Virus record (IMG/VR): IMGVR_UViG_3300031603_000029
Span: 1-23,737 of that record
From: a virus
Direction: 5' to 3' (one strand)
Length of the DNA stretch: 23,737 bases
Every line of letters begins with the position of its first letter. Position 1 is the first letter of the stretch. A program made the position numbers and the translations under genes. Below the pieces are notes generated by a model. It searched no databases. It saw only the letters and a list, made by a program, of their open reading frames with translations, and was not told the origin of the DNA. Shown here in pieces: positions 5,990 through 13,724 of this stretch.

Positions 5990-6898
5990 ATGAGGGATAT
6001 CCTTTTTGATGCTGACTCAGTGCGCTATGCTGCAGGCTTTGCTACACAGAAGACTGTGCATATGCTCCCTAATGATACACGGGAGTACAAGAAGATCAGT
6101 CAGTGCAAGGAAATCATTAAGGATAACAATCTCCCAGCGGACACGGAGATAACCCATAAGGTATACGAGGAGCCACTAGAGAACTGTCTTCAGGTTCTGA
6201 AGCACCTGATGCAGAAGCCGTTAGATGCAATACCGCATAACAAGTACATAATAGCCTTAACCAAAGGGAGTAACTTCAGGCATGACTTAGCGACTATCCG
6301 CCCCTATAAGGCGGGTAGGGCAGCTAAACCCGTCTGGCACAAGGAGATGTTCGAGTACCAACAGAAGCACTGGGGTGGGGTACTGATCCCTAATCTTGAG
6401 GCTGACGACATGATAGGGTTACTGCATAATGAAGGCACTATCTGTGTAGGTATTGACAAGGATCTGCTAACTGTACCAGGCACTCACTATAACTACCAGA
6501 AGCAGATGATGCAGGAGGTAACAACGGAGATGGCGTTACGGAGGTTCTACACACAGCTACTTGAAGGTGATTCTTCAGATAACATTCAAGGGCTTCCGTA
6601 CTGCGCTCCTAGCACTAGAGAGAAGTACAACCTTACTGGAGCTTCAGGGAATGGCTGCGCTAAGGGTTCAGCTAACAAGATCATAAGTCAACTCAGAGGT
6701 ACAGAGAGGGAGCTTTTCTCTGCAGTCAGGGAGTGCTGGTTAGCCCATAGGTTAGATAGTAACCCTGATATATCCCCTGATATCCTAGTCCAAGACATGG
6801 AGGTAGACCTACTAGAGACCGGTAGGCTTCTCCATATGACCCGTGAGTTACACAAGGACGGCTCACCTAAACTTTGGGAATTCCCCTCATGTCAATAA
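5990..6898 (+). CDS. 5'-3' exonuclease / flap endonuclease (FEN family)
   Basis: 302 residues matching the FEN/5'-nuclease family (T7 gp6, T5 D15, Pol I N-terminal domain), which degrades DNA from 5' ends, removes RNA primers and can supply nucleotides from host DNA. Metal-binding acidic residues are visible: FDAD at D7/D9, EADD at 137-140, DKD at D156/D158, and GDSSDN with D194/D197. RPYKAGR (104-110) is the conserved basic segment that contacts DNA. The helix-hairpin-helix normally following GDSSDNIxG is interrupted by about 20 residues (roughly 203-222) before KGSANKII. Family A polymerases of phages lack this domain, so a separate gene beside a split polymerase is expected. It overlaps the next ORF by ten bases. 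Confidence 0.85.
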   Translation: MRDILFDADSVRYAAGFATQKTVHMLPNDTREYKKISQCKEIIKDNNLPADTEITHKVYEEPLENCLQVLKHLMQKPLDAIPHNKYIIALTKGSNFRHDLATIRPYKAGRAAKPVWHKEMFEYQQKHWGGVLIPNLEADDMIGLLHNEGTICVGIDKDLLTVPGTHYNYQKQMMQEVTTEMALRRFYTQLLEGDSSDNIQGLPYCAPSTREKYNLTGASGNGCAKGSANKIISQLRGTERELFSAVRECWLAHRLDSNPDISPDILVQDMEVDLLETGRLLHMTRELHKDGSPKLWEFPSCQ

Positions 6899-7107
6899 CA
6901 AGTATAGCACTAGGGCAGACAGATGCTGCTAACATCTTAGAGGAAGCAAAGACATTGGCAGTAGAGATGCCACAAGTATTTGTAGCGATGTGTACTGAGG
7001 ACTCCGAGGCTCAGTGCTACCTAACTAACCTAACAAACGCAGAGCTATCACACTTACTGTATAGCTGCTTATTGGAGGCACATGGCGCATTCGACACTGA
7101 GGAGTAA
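6889..7107 (+). CDS. Small unknown protein (72 aa)
   Basis: The start is taken as ATG 6889, ten bases inside the exonuclease gene; a TTG at 6874 would add five residues but has no better ribosome site. The product (MSITSIALGQTDAANILEEA) is acidic and helical with three cysteines, no membrane span and no recognised domain. It overlaps the endonuclease VII gene by 26 bases. Function unknown. Confidence 0.5.
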   Translation: MSITSIALGQTDAANILEEAKTLAVEMPQVFVAMCTEDSEAQCYLTNLTNAELSHLLYSCLLEAHGAFDTEE

Positions 7108-7444
7108 CCCAGTACTGAAACAGCGTGAGATCAAGGAGTACAGAGAATCTCTGCTGAAGAAGCAACGAGGGATATGCCCTCTCTGTAGGGAGGAGATTCA
7201 ACTAGAGGAGGCTACCCTAGATCACTGCCATGAGACAGGTAGAGTCCGCCAGGTCCTACATAGGAGCTGTAACGCAGGAGAAGGACGAGTACTAGCATGG
7301 GCAGGGCGGAGATCACGAGGCAATGATGCTGACCTCTGGCTCCGGAACCTCCTGCGGTACTGGAAGAAGAACTATACTAATAACCCAATACATCCGGTCC
7401 ACGGACGGAAGCGACCCAGAAAGCGCAAGAGGAGTAAGAAGTGA
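7082..7444 (+). CDS. Endonuclease VII-type Holliday junction resolvase
   Basis: 120 residues resembling T4 endonuclease VII (gp49), an HNH-fold nuclease that cuts branched DNA before packaging. Visible features: CPLC (C32, C35), catalytic LDHCH (D47, H48, H50), RSCNAGEG (C63, N64, E67), and WLRNLLRYWKKNYTNNPIHP (86-105), which closely parallels the dimerisation-helix region of T4 gp49. The third zinc ligand, a cysteine in T4 gp49, appears to be H60 (HRSC). The last 14 residues are almost all Lys/Arg. It lacks the long C-terminal domain of the T4 protein. A homing HNH nuclease is less likely because the downstream gp49-like helix is present. It fills the role T7 gp3 has in T7. Confidence 0.82.
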   Translation: MAHSTLRSNPVLKQREIKEYRESLLKKQRGICPLCREEIQLEEATLDHCHETGRVRQVLHRSCNAGEGRVLAWAGRRSRGNDADLWLRNLLRYWKKNYTNNPIHPVHGRKRPRKRKRSKK

Positions 7445-7635
7445 GTTTACTATCAGGAGGTGACTTAGTATTTGTCAGGGATGCTCTTAATGAGGCAGTC
7501 CGTGAGATAACACAGGCACAGGACATCACGGACATCTACTCAATGGAGGATCTTGTGGAGTTACTACAGGAGGCTATCCTAGCACAGGAAGCCTTATACG
7601 ATCACGCTAGAGCAAATGGATTACTATCAGTATGA
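7441..7635 (+). CDS. Small acidic unknown protein (64 aa)
   Basis: This gene starts with GTG at 7441, overlapping the endonuclease stop as GTGA, with GAGGAG about seven bases upstream supporting the choice. The 64 residues (MSLLSGGDLVFVRDALNEAV) are acidic and predicted helical, with no recognised domain. It ends in an ATGA overlap with the phosphoesterase gene. Confidence 0.55.
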   Translation: MSLLSGGDLVFVRDALNEAVREITQAQDITDIYSMEDLVELLQEAILAQEALYDHARANGLLSV

Positions 7636-8306
7636 GAGTAGGCATAATTGGGGACAGCCATGAGCCATATTGTCTCGAAGGTTACAGAGAGTTCTGTAAG
7701 AAGACCTTCAAGGACAACAGGGTAAACCAGGTAGTGCATATAGGAGACTTAGTAGATCATCATGCGTTATCCTTCCATGACTCAGAGCCTATGCTCAAGG
7801 GTGTACATGGGGAGTTACTAGACGCTAGAGAACGTCTCAAGCCATGGTACAAGGCCTTCCCTAAGCTGACCCTGTGCGGAGGTAATCACGATCTAATCCC
7901 AGCCAGACAGCTGAAGAAGATAGGCATGGATGCTGAAGTGTGGATGCGTCCCCTAGCTGAGGTCTATAACTTCCCTAAGGGCTGGAAGATGGTTGACATG
8001 ATAACAATAGATGGAGTGCTGTATCATCATGGGTATACTGCAAACGGTGTTAATGGTTTTCGTAATGATAGCATTAAGCGTATGTGTCGTACAGTTACGG
8101 GACACTCCCACGGCAACGCTGGTATTAGTGCTACTGCTAGCAATCATCGTCTTATTTGGGGACTTGCTGTTGGCTGTGGGGTAGACGAGGACTCCTTGTC
8201 AATGGTGTACGGTAAGCACTTCCTACAGAAGCCTATCATTAGCTGCGGGTTAGTTATAAACGGGGAACCACAAATTAAATATATGCAATTAGGAGAGAAG
8301 GCATGA
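7632..8306 (+). CDS. Calcineurin-like metallophosphoesterase
   Basis: 224 residues with the full metal-binding set of the metallophosphoesterase superfamily: GDSHEP (D8, H10), GDLVDHH (D39), GGNHD (N85, H86), YHHG (H132/H133) and GHSH (H158, H160). Such enzymes hydrolyse phosphomonoesters or diesters with two metal ions. Substrates in phages are mostly unknown and could be nucleotides, RNA ends or phosphoprotein. Similar genes occur in several marine podoviruses near nucleotide metabolism genes, as here, where it precedes ribonucleotide reductase. It is joined to both neighbours by ATGA overlaps. Confidence 0.85.
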   Translation: MRVGIIGDSHEPYCLEGYREFCKKTFKDNRVNQVVHIGDLVDHHALSFHDSEPMLKGVHGELLDARERLKPWYKAFPKLTLCGGNHDLIPARQLKKIGMDAEVWMRPLAEVYNFPKGWKMVDMITIDGVLYHHGYTANGVNGFRNDSIKRMCRTVTGHSHGNAGISATASNHRLIWGLAVGCGVDEDSLSMVYGKHFLQKPIISCGLVINGEPQIKYMQLGEKA

Positions 8307-8443
8307 GTGCTATATCAGATTTCTTACTATGGCTAGAGGAAGAGTACCCAGAGGTAATGCAGGATGCTGGTATTCCTCCGAAGTACTGCACTGAGTACCT
8401 AGACATGGTTGTAGCTAAGCGAGAAGCACAGGAGACCGAATGA
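8303..8443 (+). CDS. Small unknown protein before ribonucleotide reductase (46 aa)
   Basis: ATG 8303 to TGA 8441-8443 encodes 46 acidic residues beginning MSAISDFLLWLEEEYPEVMQ. Both ends are ATGA overlaps, with the phosphoesterase before and the reductase after, and AGGAGAG lies just upstream of the ATG. Together these make translation likely. No domain recognised. Confidence 0.55.
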   Translation: MSAISDFLLWLEEEYPEVMQDAGIPPKYCTEYLDMVVAKREAQETE

Positions 8444-10455
8444 GCATGGACCAGTACCAAACCTTTATAGCTACCTCACGATACGCCAGGTGGTTACCTG
8501 ACGCTGAGCGTAGAGAGACATGGGATGAAACCTGTACTCGATACATGGACTTCTGGCGTAACAGAGAGAACCAACCGAAGGGTATCAAGGAGACCATGTA
8601 CAAGGAACTAGAGGCAGCTATTAAGTGCCTTGATGTTATGCCTAGCATGCGCTGTATAATGACTGCAGGACCAGCCCTAGAGCGAGATAATGTTGCAGGC
8701 TTTAACTGCTCTTACTTACCGATTGACCACCCTAGAGCCTTTGATGAGCTTATGTATATCCTGTTGTGTGGTACAGGGGTAGGCTTCAGCGTAGAGCGCC
8801 AGTACCTAGCTAAGCTCCCAGAGGTAGCAGAGGCATTCTTTGACAGTGAGACTACTATCGTTGTACCTGACTCGAAGGTAGGTTGGGCTAAGTCCTTCCG
8901 GCAGTTGATCTACTTACTGTACGCAGGAGAGGTCCCTCAGTGGGACGTTAGTAAGGTCAGAGGACATGGGGTTCCTCTTAAGACATTCGGAGGTAGAGCG
9001 TCAGGACCACAGCCACTCATTGACTTATTCCTGTTCTCAATAGATACCTTCAAGGGTGCAGTAGGACGTAAACTTTCTTCTTTAGAGGCACATGACTTAT
9101 GTTGCAAGATAGCCGAGGTAATCGTAGTTGGAGGCGTTAGGCGTAGTGCTCTTATTTCTCTTTCTAACCCATCTGATGGTAGGCTTAGGGGTGCTAAGTC
9201 AGGCCAGTGGTGGTTGGATAACGGGCAGCGTGCTTTGGCTAACAATAGTGCTTGCTATACTGAACGTCCTGAGTTCGATTTCTTTTTAGATGAGATGCGG
9301 GCACTGTATGAGTCCAAGGCTGGTGAACGGGGTGTCTTCAGTAGGGCTGCTGCACAGCAGATTGCGGGTCGTAATGGCCGTAGAGACGCTGAGTACGAGT
9401 TCGGTACTAACCCCTGCTCAGAGATCATCCTACGACCTAATCAGTTCTGTAACCTCACAGAGGTGGTTGTACGAGCTACTGACACACTTGAGTCACTCAA
9501 GGCTAAGGTAGAGAAGGCTGCGATACTGGGCACTCTACAAGCAACACTTACTGACTTCAGGTATCTCCGGAAGATCTGGAGAACTAACACAGAGGAAGAG
9601 GCCTTGCTGGGTGTTTCACTCACAGGGATTATGGATCATCCGGTACTCAACGGAAGTGAGGAAGAGGAGATCTTTCAGTGCTATCTAAGTGATGATGTAT
9701 GGGCAGACAGTCTTGATGAGTATGAGTTCGTCCCTCCTACCGCTCAGTTATCATTCGATGAGTTCGACCCTGAGGATTCATGTAATACCCTAGATGATGT
9801 ACTTAAACAGCTAAAGGAGGTCGCAGTTGAGACTAATAAGAAGTGGGCGAAACGCCTTGGCATTAATCAGGCAGCGGCAGTTACCTGCGTTAAGCCTAGC
9901 GGTACAGTTAGTCAGCTGGTTAATAGTGCCAGTGGTATTCATCCTCGTTTCTCTAGCTACTATATTCGTACTGTTAGAGCAGACGTTAAAGACCCCCTGT
10001 CGGAATATATGGTTCAAGCTGGTTTTCCGCATGAAGCTGCTATTGGTCAGGATACAACTCTGGTGTTTTCTTTTCCGGTACAGTCACCCGAAGGTTCTAT
10101 ATGCGTTCAGGAAGTGGGAGCGATGGAGCAGTTACGTCTCTGGAAGATATACCAAGATCATTGGTGCGAACACAAACCCAGTATCACAGTCTACTACAAA
10201 GACGAAGAGTTCCTAGATGTATGCTCATGGATGTGGAAGAACTTCGATATAATGAGTGGAATAAGCCTCTTGCCTTTTAGTGACCATACCTACCAGCAGG
10301 CTCCGTACCAAGAGATAACAGAGGATGAGTTCGATGACTTAGTGGATGCTATGCCTGAGTTCAACTGGGAGGAGTTAGCAGCGTATGAGTCAACGGATAC
10401 CACTACCGGGTCACAAGAGCTAGCCTGTGTTGGGAGTTCCTGTGAGCTGCCCTGA
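8440..10455 (+). CDS. nrdJ: Class II (adenosylcobalamin-dependent) ribonucleotide reductase
   Basis: 671 residues resembling the monomeric class II reductase of Lactobacillus leichmannii, which reduces ribonucleotides to deoxyribonucleotides using a B12-generated thiyl radical. All functional cysteines can be placed: C90 (GFNC) and C337 (QFCNLTE) as the redox pair, C326 with E328 in NPCSEI as radical site and acid, and C663/C668 in the C-terminal CVGSSC shuttle pair. Spacings of 11 and 5 residues match the Lactobacillus enzyme (C408-C419, C731-C736). No separate small subunit or activase gene is present, as expected for class II. The phage must take adenosylcobalamin from its host. An acidic segment at about residues 405-450 looks loop-like. 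It starts in an ATGA overlap. Confidence 0.93.
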   Translation: MSMDQYQTFIATSRYARWLPDAERRETWDETCTRYMDFWRNRENQPKGIKETMYKELEAAIKCLDVMPSMRCIMTAGPALERDNVAGFNCSYLPIDHPRAFDELMYILLCGTGVGFSVERQYLAKLPEVAEAFFDSETTIVVPDSKVGWAKSFRQLIYLLYAGEVPQWDVSKVRGHGVPLKTFGGRASGPQPLIDLFLFSIDTFKGAVGRKLSSLEAHDLCCKIAEVIVVGGVRRSALISLSNPSDGRLRGAKSGQWWLDNGQRALANNSACYTERPEFDFFLDEMRALYESKAGERGVFSRAAAQQIAGRNGRRDAEYEFGTNPCSEIILRPNQFCNLTEVVVRATDTLESLKAKVEKAAILGTLQATLTDFRYLRKIWRTNTEEEALLGVSLTGIMDHPVLNGSEEEEIFQCYLSDDVWADSLDEYEFVPPTAQLSFDEFDPEDSCNTLDDVLKQLKEVAVETNKKWAKRLGINQAAAVTCVKPSGTVSQLVNSASGIHPRFSSYYIRTVRADVKDPLSEYMVQAGFPHEAAIGQDTTLVFSFPVQSPEGSICVQEVGAMEQLRLWKIYQDHWCEHKPSITVYYKDEEFLDVCSWMWKNFDIMSGISLLPFSDHTYQQAPYQEITEDEFDDLVDAMPEFNWEELAAYESTDTTTGSQELACVGSSCELP

Positions 10456-10687
10456 CACAGAGGGAGACATAGTAACTCACCCACCGCATTACACAAGCCA
10501 TCCCTCGGGGATAGAGTGTATCCAGGTAACAGAGCATATGGGGTTTAATCTAGGAAATGCTGTGAAGTACATCTGGAGAGCAGACCTCAAGAAGAACAGG
10601 AGGGAGGATCTACAGAAGGCTCAGTGGTACATTAACCGTGAGCTAGAACTAATTGGCACAGTAACTGACATAATAAAAGGGCTATAA
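10442..10687 (+). CDS. DUF3310 protein (T7 gp1.7-like nucleotide kinase family)
   Basis: 81 residues containing HPPHYTSHPSGIECIQVTE and NAVKYIWRADLKK, then DLQKAQWYINREL, the pattern of the DUF3310 family. The family includes T7 gp1.7, reported to be a nucleotide kinase; whether every DUF3310 member has that activity is not established. The start is placed at GTG 10442 because GGGAG (10432-10436) precedes it by five bases; GTG 10427 is the alternative. It overlaps the end of the reductase gene by 14 bases, which fits a shared role in dNTP supply. It is the last gene of the rightward arm; its stop codon lies in the first of two hairpins. Confidence 0.8.
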   Translation: MSCPDTEGDIVTHPPHYTSHPSGIECIQVTEHMGFNLGNAVKYIWRADLKKNRREDLQKAQWYINRELELIGTVTDIIKGL

Positions 10688-10693
10688 AGCCCT
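10671..10693 (-). terminator. Rho-independent terminator for the leftward arm
   Basis: On the minus strand the sequence reads AGGGCT-TTAT-AGCCCT followed by TTTATTA: a perfect 6-bp stem, 4-base loop and T-rich tail. It lies about 45 bases past the stop of the last leftward gene and overlaps the stop codon of the convergent DUF3310 gene. The stem is short, so efficiency may be moderate. Confidence 0.6.
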
Positions 10694-10707
10694 GACTCCC
10701 CAGCCTT

Positions 10708-10730
10708 GCCCCTACCATAGGGGCTTTTTT
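10708..10730 (+). terminator. Rho-independent terminator for the rightward arm
   Basis: GCCCCTA-CCA-TAGGGGC is a perfect 7-bp GC-rich stem with a 3-base loop, followed directly by six T residues. It lies 20 bases after the end of the last rightward gene and just before the convergent leftward gene end, so it should stop early/replication transcripts running into the structural arm. Confidence 0.85.
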
Positions 10731-10735
10731 ATGCC

Positions 10736-11128
10736 CTAAGGAAGTGTTACCCGTTGTGCTTCGATTCTACCCAGCTTGTAGTACACATCCTTTAGCTCAT
10801 CCCCTTGGGCGTTATGGCTACTCCGTAACTCCTCTAGGTCGGTATTCAATGGAGCTATAACAACCAGCCCTATTGCTCCTATGAGGCTAAGCCCCGCAAT
10901 ACCTAAGGTGATTGCAGGCCATATAGGTGTGCGTACATTAACTGCCCTTCGTAGCTCTATCAGTGCTTCTGATATACTTCGTAGCTCTTTCAAGGTGTTA
11001 GCGTCATTTGCTTTGATTGTGGCAACATCAGTTTTTAACTCCCCTATGTCTCTCTCTATATCTGCTTTCCAAAGCCCGTCCTGCTCTGCCACACTATTGC
11101 CCCTTATTGTTGTCATCAGTACAGCCAT
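10736..11128 (-). CDS. Coil-membrane-coil protein, possible lysis accessory
   Basis: 130 residues: a helical charged segment at 20-64 (ADIERDIGELKTDVATIK), one transmembrane segment at about 69-93 (WPAITLGIAGLSLIGAIGLVV), then a second charged helix at 95-125. There is no signal peptide. It is the last gene of the leftward arm and follows the endolysin gene directly, a usual place for holins and spanins, but the single central span with coils on both sides matches neither class well. The start is uncertain: ATG 11128 overlaps the endolysin by 13 bases, while ATG 11116 gives a TGATG coupling. Neither has a good ribosome-binding site, so translation probably depends on the endolysin gene. Confidence 0.6.
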   Translation of the reverse strand: MAVLMTTIRGNSVAEQDGLWKADIERDIGELKTDVATIKANDANTLKELRSISEALIELRRAVNVRTPIWPAITLGIAGLSLIGAIGLVVIAPLNTDLEELRSSHNAQGDELKDVYYKLGRIEAQRVTLP

Positions 11129-11475
11129 ATTACGTTTTGTGGACCATCACCTGATCCCATGTGGATGAAGTTACTACCTATTCCAATTCTAGTGAATCCT
11201 GTGTGGAGTGCTGCACTAATCATGGAGAATCTACTCGAAGAACTCAAGCAGCTTATGTCTGCTCCTTCTCCTGTGATATGCTCACTAGCAGGTACTCCTC
11301 CTACTAGCTTGTTGTACTCCTCGCACCTAGGTCCAGAAGTAACCGTGAATGGTACCCCAGCCTCTGCTCTAGCCCCTTGGAGCAAGAACAGTAACCGGGG
11401 AGAGGGGCGTATATCGCATTCCCCACAAGGGCAGGAGAACAGCATAGGGTCCCCCTTCTCTGTGAAGTACTTCAT
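11116..11475 (-). CDS. M15 family zinc peptidase, probable endolysin
   Basis: 119 residues of the peptidase M15 (D-Ala-D-Ala carboxypeptidase/L-Ala-D-Glu peptidase) type, which cleaves peptidoglycan peptides during lysis. SEHITGEGADI (64-74) supplies zinc ligands H66 and D73 in the SxHxxGxAxD pattern, and FIHMG supplies H105. VTSGPRCEEYN (45-55) is the conserved segment before it. A cysteine cluster (C15, C17, C20) near the N-terminus recurs in phage members of this family. It has no signal peptide or membrane anchor, so it needs a holin. It starts in an ATGA overlap with the 750-residue structural gene; M11 is an alternative start. Confidence 0.85.
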   Translation of the reverse strand: MKYFTEKGDPMLFSCPCGECDIRPSPRLLFLLQGARAEAGVPFTVTSGPRCEEYNKLVGGVPASEHITGEGADISCLSSSSRFSMISAALHTGFTRIGIGSNFIHMGSGDGPQNVIWLY

Positions 11476-13724
11476 TGGGCACCAACCTCCCTGCTGATAA
11501 CTCGCTTGATAGTGTCAGGGCCACTCTTCTGTAGCTGTCTTTGGATGGCTTCTTGGGCTGGTGTCTGTCCAGCAACGAGCCTCTGCGTGCCCTGCCTAGC
11601 GGCAAGGTTTGCTAGAGGGATACTAGCAGGTAAGCCTACTGGACCCAGCATCCCAGCACCACCAGCTAGGAAGTTAGCAAACAGTCTCTCGAAAGGAGTT
11701 ACATGCTCCTTCGGAGAGGCCGTCACTAGCGTGTCCCGCTGCTCTCGCAGCTTAGCTAGCTTCTGTGTGAGTTCCTCTATTTCAGAAGCCTTAGCAAGGA
11801 TTCTCCTCTTCTTAGCAGCCTCTGCTATGTTCTTCCTACCAATTTCCGCTATCTCTGCCCGTAGCCGGTTTACCTCATTGGTTAGATCTTTCGCCTGGCT
11901 CGCTTGCCGCACTTCCTGTGCCTTCACATTGGCCTTACTCGCCTGTTCTGCTGCCTGAGTAAGCACTTCATCTCGGCGTGCTACTACATCAGCAATGTCA
12001 TCAGCTTGGGCTTGGGCAGGTCCAGTCCCTTGCCTTGCTCGTCTTGGGGATTCCTTTACTACATTAACCAACCAGTCACTCGCAGTGAACTCCCCTCTCT
12101 GTCCTGCCTTAGCAGAGGCGGAAGCTACCGTAGGGCGTAACACTCTGTTATGTGCCCAAGCATTCCGCTCCGCCGTAAATACCGCCTGCTGATCTGGTGA
12201 CAACTGCCTCATAATCATATCATCAACCGAGTCCTGTATGGCACCAACGACCCCTCCTAATGCTGCTGACTTGCCCCCAGAATCTGATAAGGAGTTAGCA
12301 ACTATTCCTATCTGGGATCGCATCTGTGTGAGTGCCTCCCCACTAATCCACCCACCCTCTGTGGAGTGCTTCTGCATGTACTGCTCTACAAAGGTGGCGA
12401 CAGCGTTAGGCTGACCACTGGTTAGTACAGTAGCTGAGGCCAACACATCCTCATCAAATATTCTATCTATGTCTGCAAGCACTCTACTCTGGCTTATTCT
12501 GAACTTCTTTCCTTTAGTAACCGCAAAGCCCTTCTCTGTCCATAGGTTGTCTGAAGCCAGCATAGCTCTCTGAGGACTCATACTAGCTACTTCCGCAATC
12601 TCTTTCTCGCTTGCTCCCCTAGGAAGGGAGTCCCTGTAGACATTCTGCCTAAAGAATGCCTCAGCCGCATTGGTTTCCACATCCATTTGCTTTATCTTTT
12701 CGGGAAGTATATTGCTCTTATCCTCTTTTAGTCCCAGCTTGGTACTACCTCCCGCTAGTTTGATGTTATCTGCAACGTTGGCTGACGCACTCTTAGCAGA
12801 CTCTACAGACTCTAGTGTACGTCTTTTTACAACAACCTCCATCTCCTTCACAGAGGTCTTGGCGTTTGCTGTGAGCTGCTTTAGATGGGTGTCAGCCCTG
12901 TCTACCGCTTCCACTACTGGGCGAGACCATCGCTTTGACTGCTGCTCTATAAGGCCCCTACTCCCGAATGCCTTACCGAGTACCTCTCTGTAGAACCATG
13001 GCAGTATATCACCCGTGGTCTTACCTGTCTCGCCTGTTACAGGAGCTTCTGCTAAATTAATCGGAATAAAGTCATCGCCATGCCCTAGGTCTTGTGCAAC
13101 CCGTCTTTTAGATGCAACATTGGCTACCAGTCTCCCAGCCTGCTCAGCGCTACTCAATACTCCGAATGTACCAGCACTCAGAGCCGCACCTTTAGCCATG
13201 CCCTCAGTTTTGTTACCTGCTGGTGCTGCACCTGCACCATACAGACCACCTTCAGCTATAGCTACGCTCGCACCTATCCCAACCTTGTCTCCAACAGAGA
13301 CCCCTCTGAGTCCCGCTAGCCCCCTAGCGCCCAAGACATTAACAGGGGAGAACAGACCTCCGCCTATCTCAAGCAAAGTGCTGGCTACAGGATGGTCTTC
13401 CGAGTACTGATCTCTCTCCAACTGTAGGCCACCCATCATCTCACTGTATATCTCAGAGTATGGGCGCTCTTCTCCTGCTATCTTTGCAACACCAGCAGCA
13501 ATCCCAGCACCCGCTTCATCGGACCACCCGAACATAAGCCCATCTAGTGCTGCTCTGGATGCCATAACAGGGTCTTCGTACCAGCCCTCATTAGCGGTTG
13601 GGTCCTCATTAAGCACACTTAACTCACCACGGTCTGTTATCTCCTCGTAACCAGCGAACTCATCTGTACTTAATGAGGCTAACTCTTCAGGATCAGTGAT
13701 TTCTACCAGATCATAGTCTTCCAT
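11472..13724 (-). CDS. Internal virion / DNA ejection protein candidate (750 aa)
   Basis: An Ala/Gly-rich 750-residue protein. The N-terminus is acidic. The phrases GLMFGWSDEAGAGIAAG, DHPVASTLLEIGGGL and GGLYGAGAAP are typical of a family of large phage structural proteins believed to be carried inside the capsid and ejected. Residues 581-668 form a long charged coiled coil; residues 686-710 (GAGMLGPVGLPASIPLANLA) are hydrophobic and could insert in a membrane. No lysozyme or transglycosylase motif was seen. It is the last of four consecutive structural genes before the endolysin and starts in a TAATG overlap with the 403-residue gene. The exact position in the virion is inferred. Confidence 0.6.
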   Translation of the reverse strand: MEDYDLVEITDPEELASLSTDEFAGYEEITDRGELSVLNEDPTANEGWYEDPVMASRAALDGLMFGWSDEAGAGIAAGVAKIAGEERPYSEIYSEMMGGLQLERDQYSEDHPVASTLLEIGGGLFSPVNVLGARGLAGLRGVSVGDKVGIGASVAIAEGGLYGAGAAPAGNKTEGMAKGAALSAGTFGVLSSAEQAGRLVANVASKRRVAQDLGHGDDFIPINLAEAPVTGETGKTTGDILPWFYREVLGKAFGSRGLIEQQSKRWSRPVVEAVDRADTHLKQLTANAKTSVKEMEVVVKRRTLESVESAKSASANVADNIKLAGGSTKLGLKEDKSNILPEKIKQMDVETNAAEAFFRQNVYRDSLPRGASEKEIAEVASMSPQRAMLASDNLWTEKGFAVTKGKKFRISQSRVLADIDRIFDEDVLASATVLTSGQPNAVATFVEQYMQKHSTEGGWISGEALTQMRSQIGIVANSLSDSGGKSAALGGVVGAIQDSVDDMIMRQLSPDQQAVFTAERNAWAHNRVLRPTVASASAKAGQRGEFTASDWLVNVVKESPRRARQGTGPAQAQADDIADVVARRDEVLTQAAEQASKANVKAQEVRQASQAKDLTNEVNRLRAEIAEIGRKNIAEAAKKRRILAKASEIEELTQKLAKLREQRDTLVTASPKEHVTPFERLFANFLAGGAGMLGPVGLPASIPLANLAARQGTQRLVAGQTPAQEAIQRQLQKSGPDTIKRVISREVGAQ

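Noticed and set aside
7082-7444. Possible homing HNH endonuclease associated with the split polymerase
   Set aside because: The C-terminal helix matches T4 endonuclease VII, the gene is in the normal chain nearly 2 kb from the split, and no intron or intein is present there.
9827-10216. A 129-residue hydrophobic-looking plus-strand ORF inside the reductase gene
   Set aside because: It is an out-of-frame reading of a well-conserved reductase segment that includes VTCVKPSGTVSQLV, with no start context.
13015-13410. Plus-strand ORF of 131 residues opposite the 750-residue structural gene
   Set aside because: Pro/Ala/Ser-rich antisense shadow; it would oppose the transcription of the whole arm.
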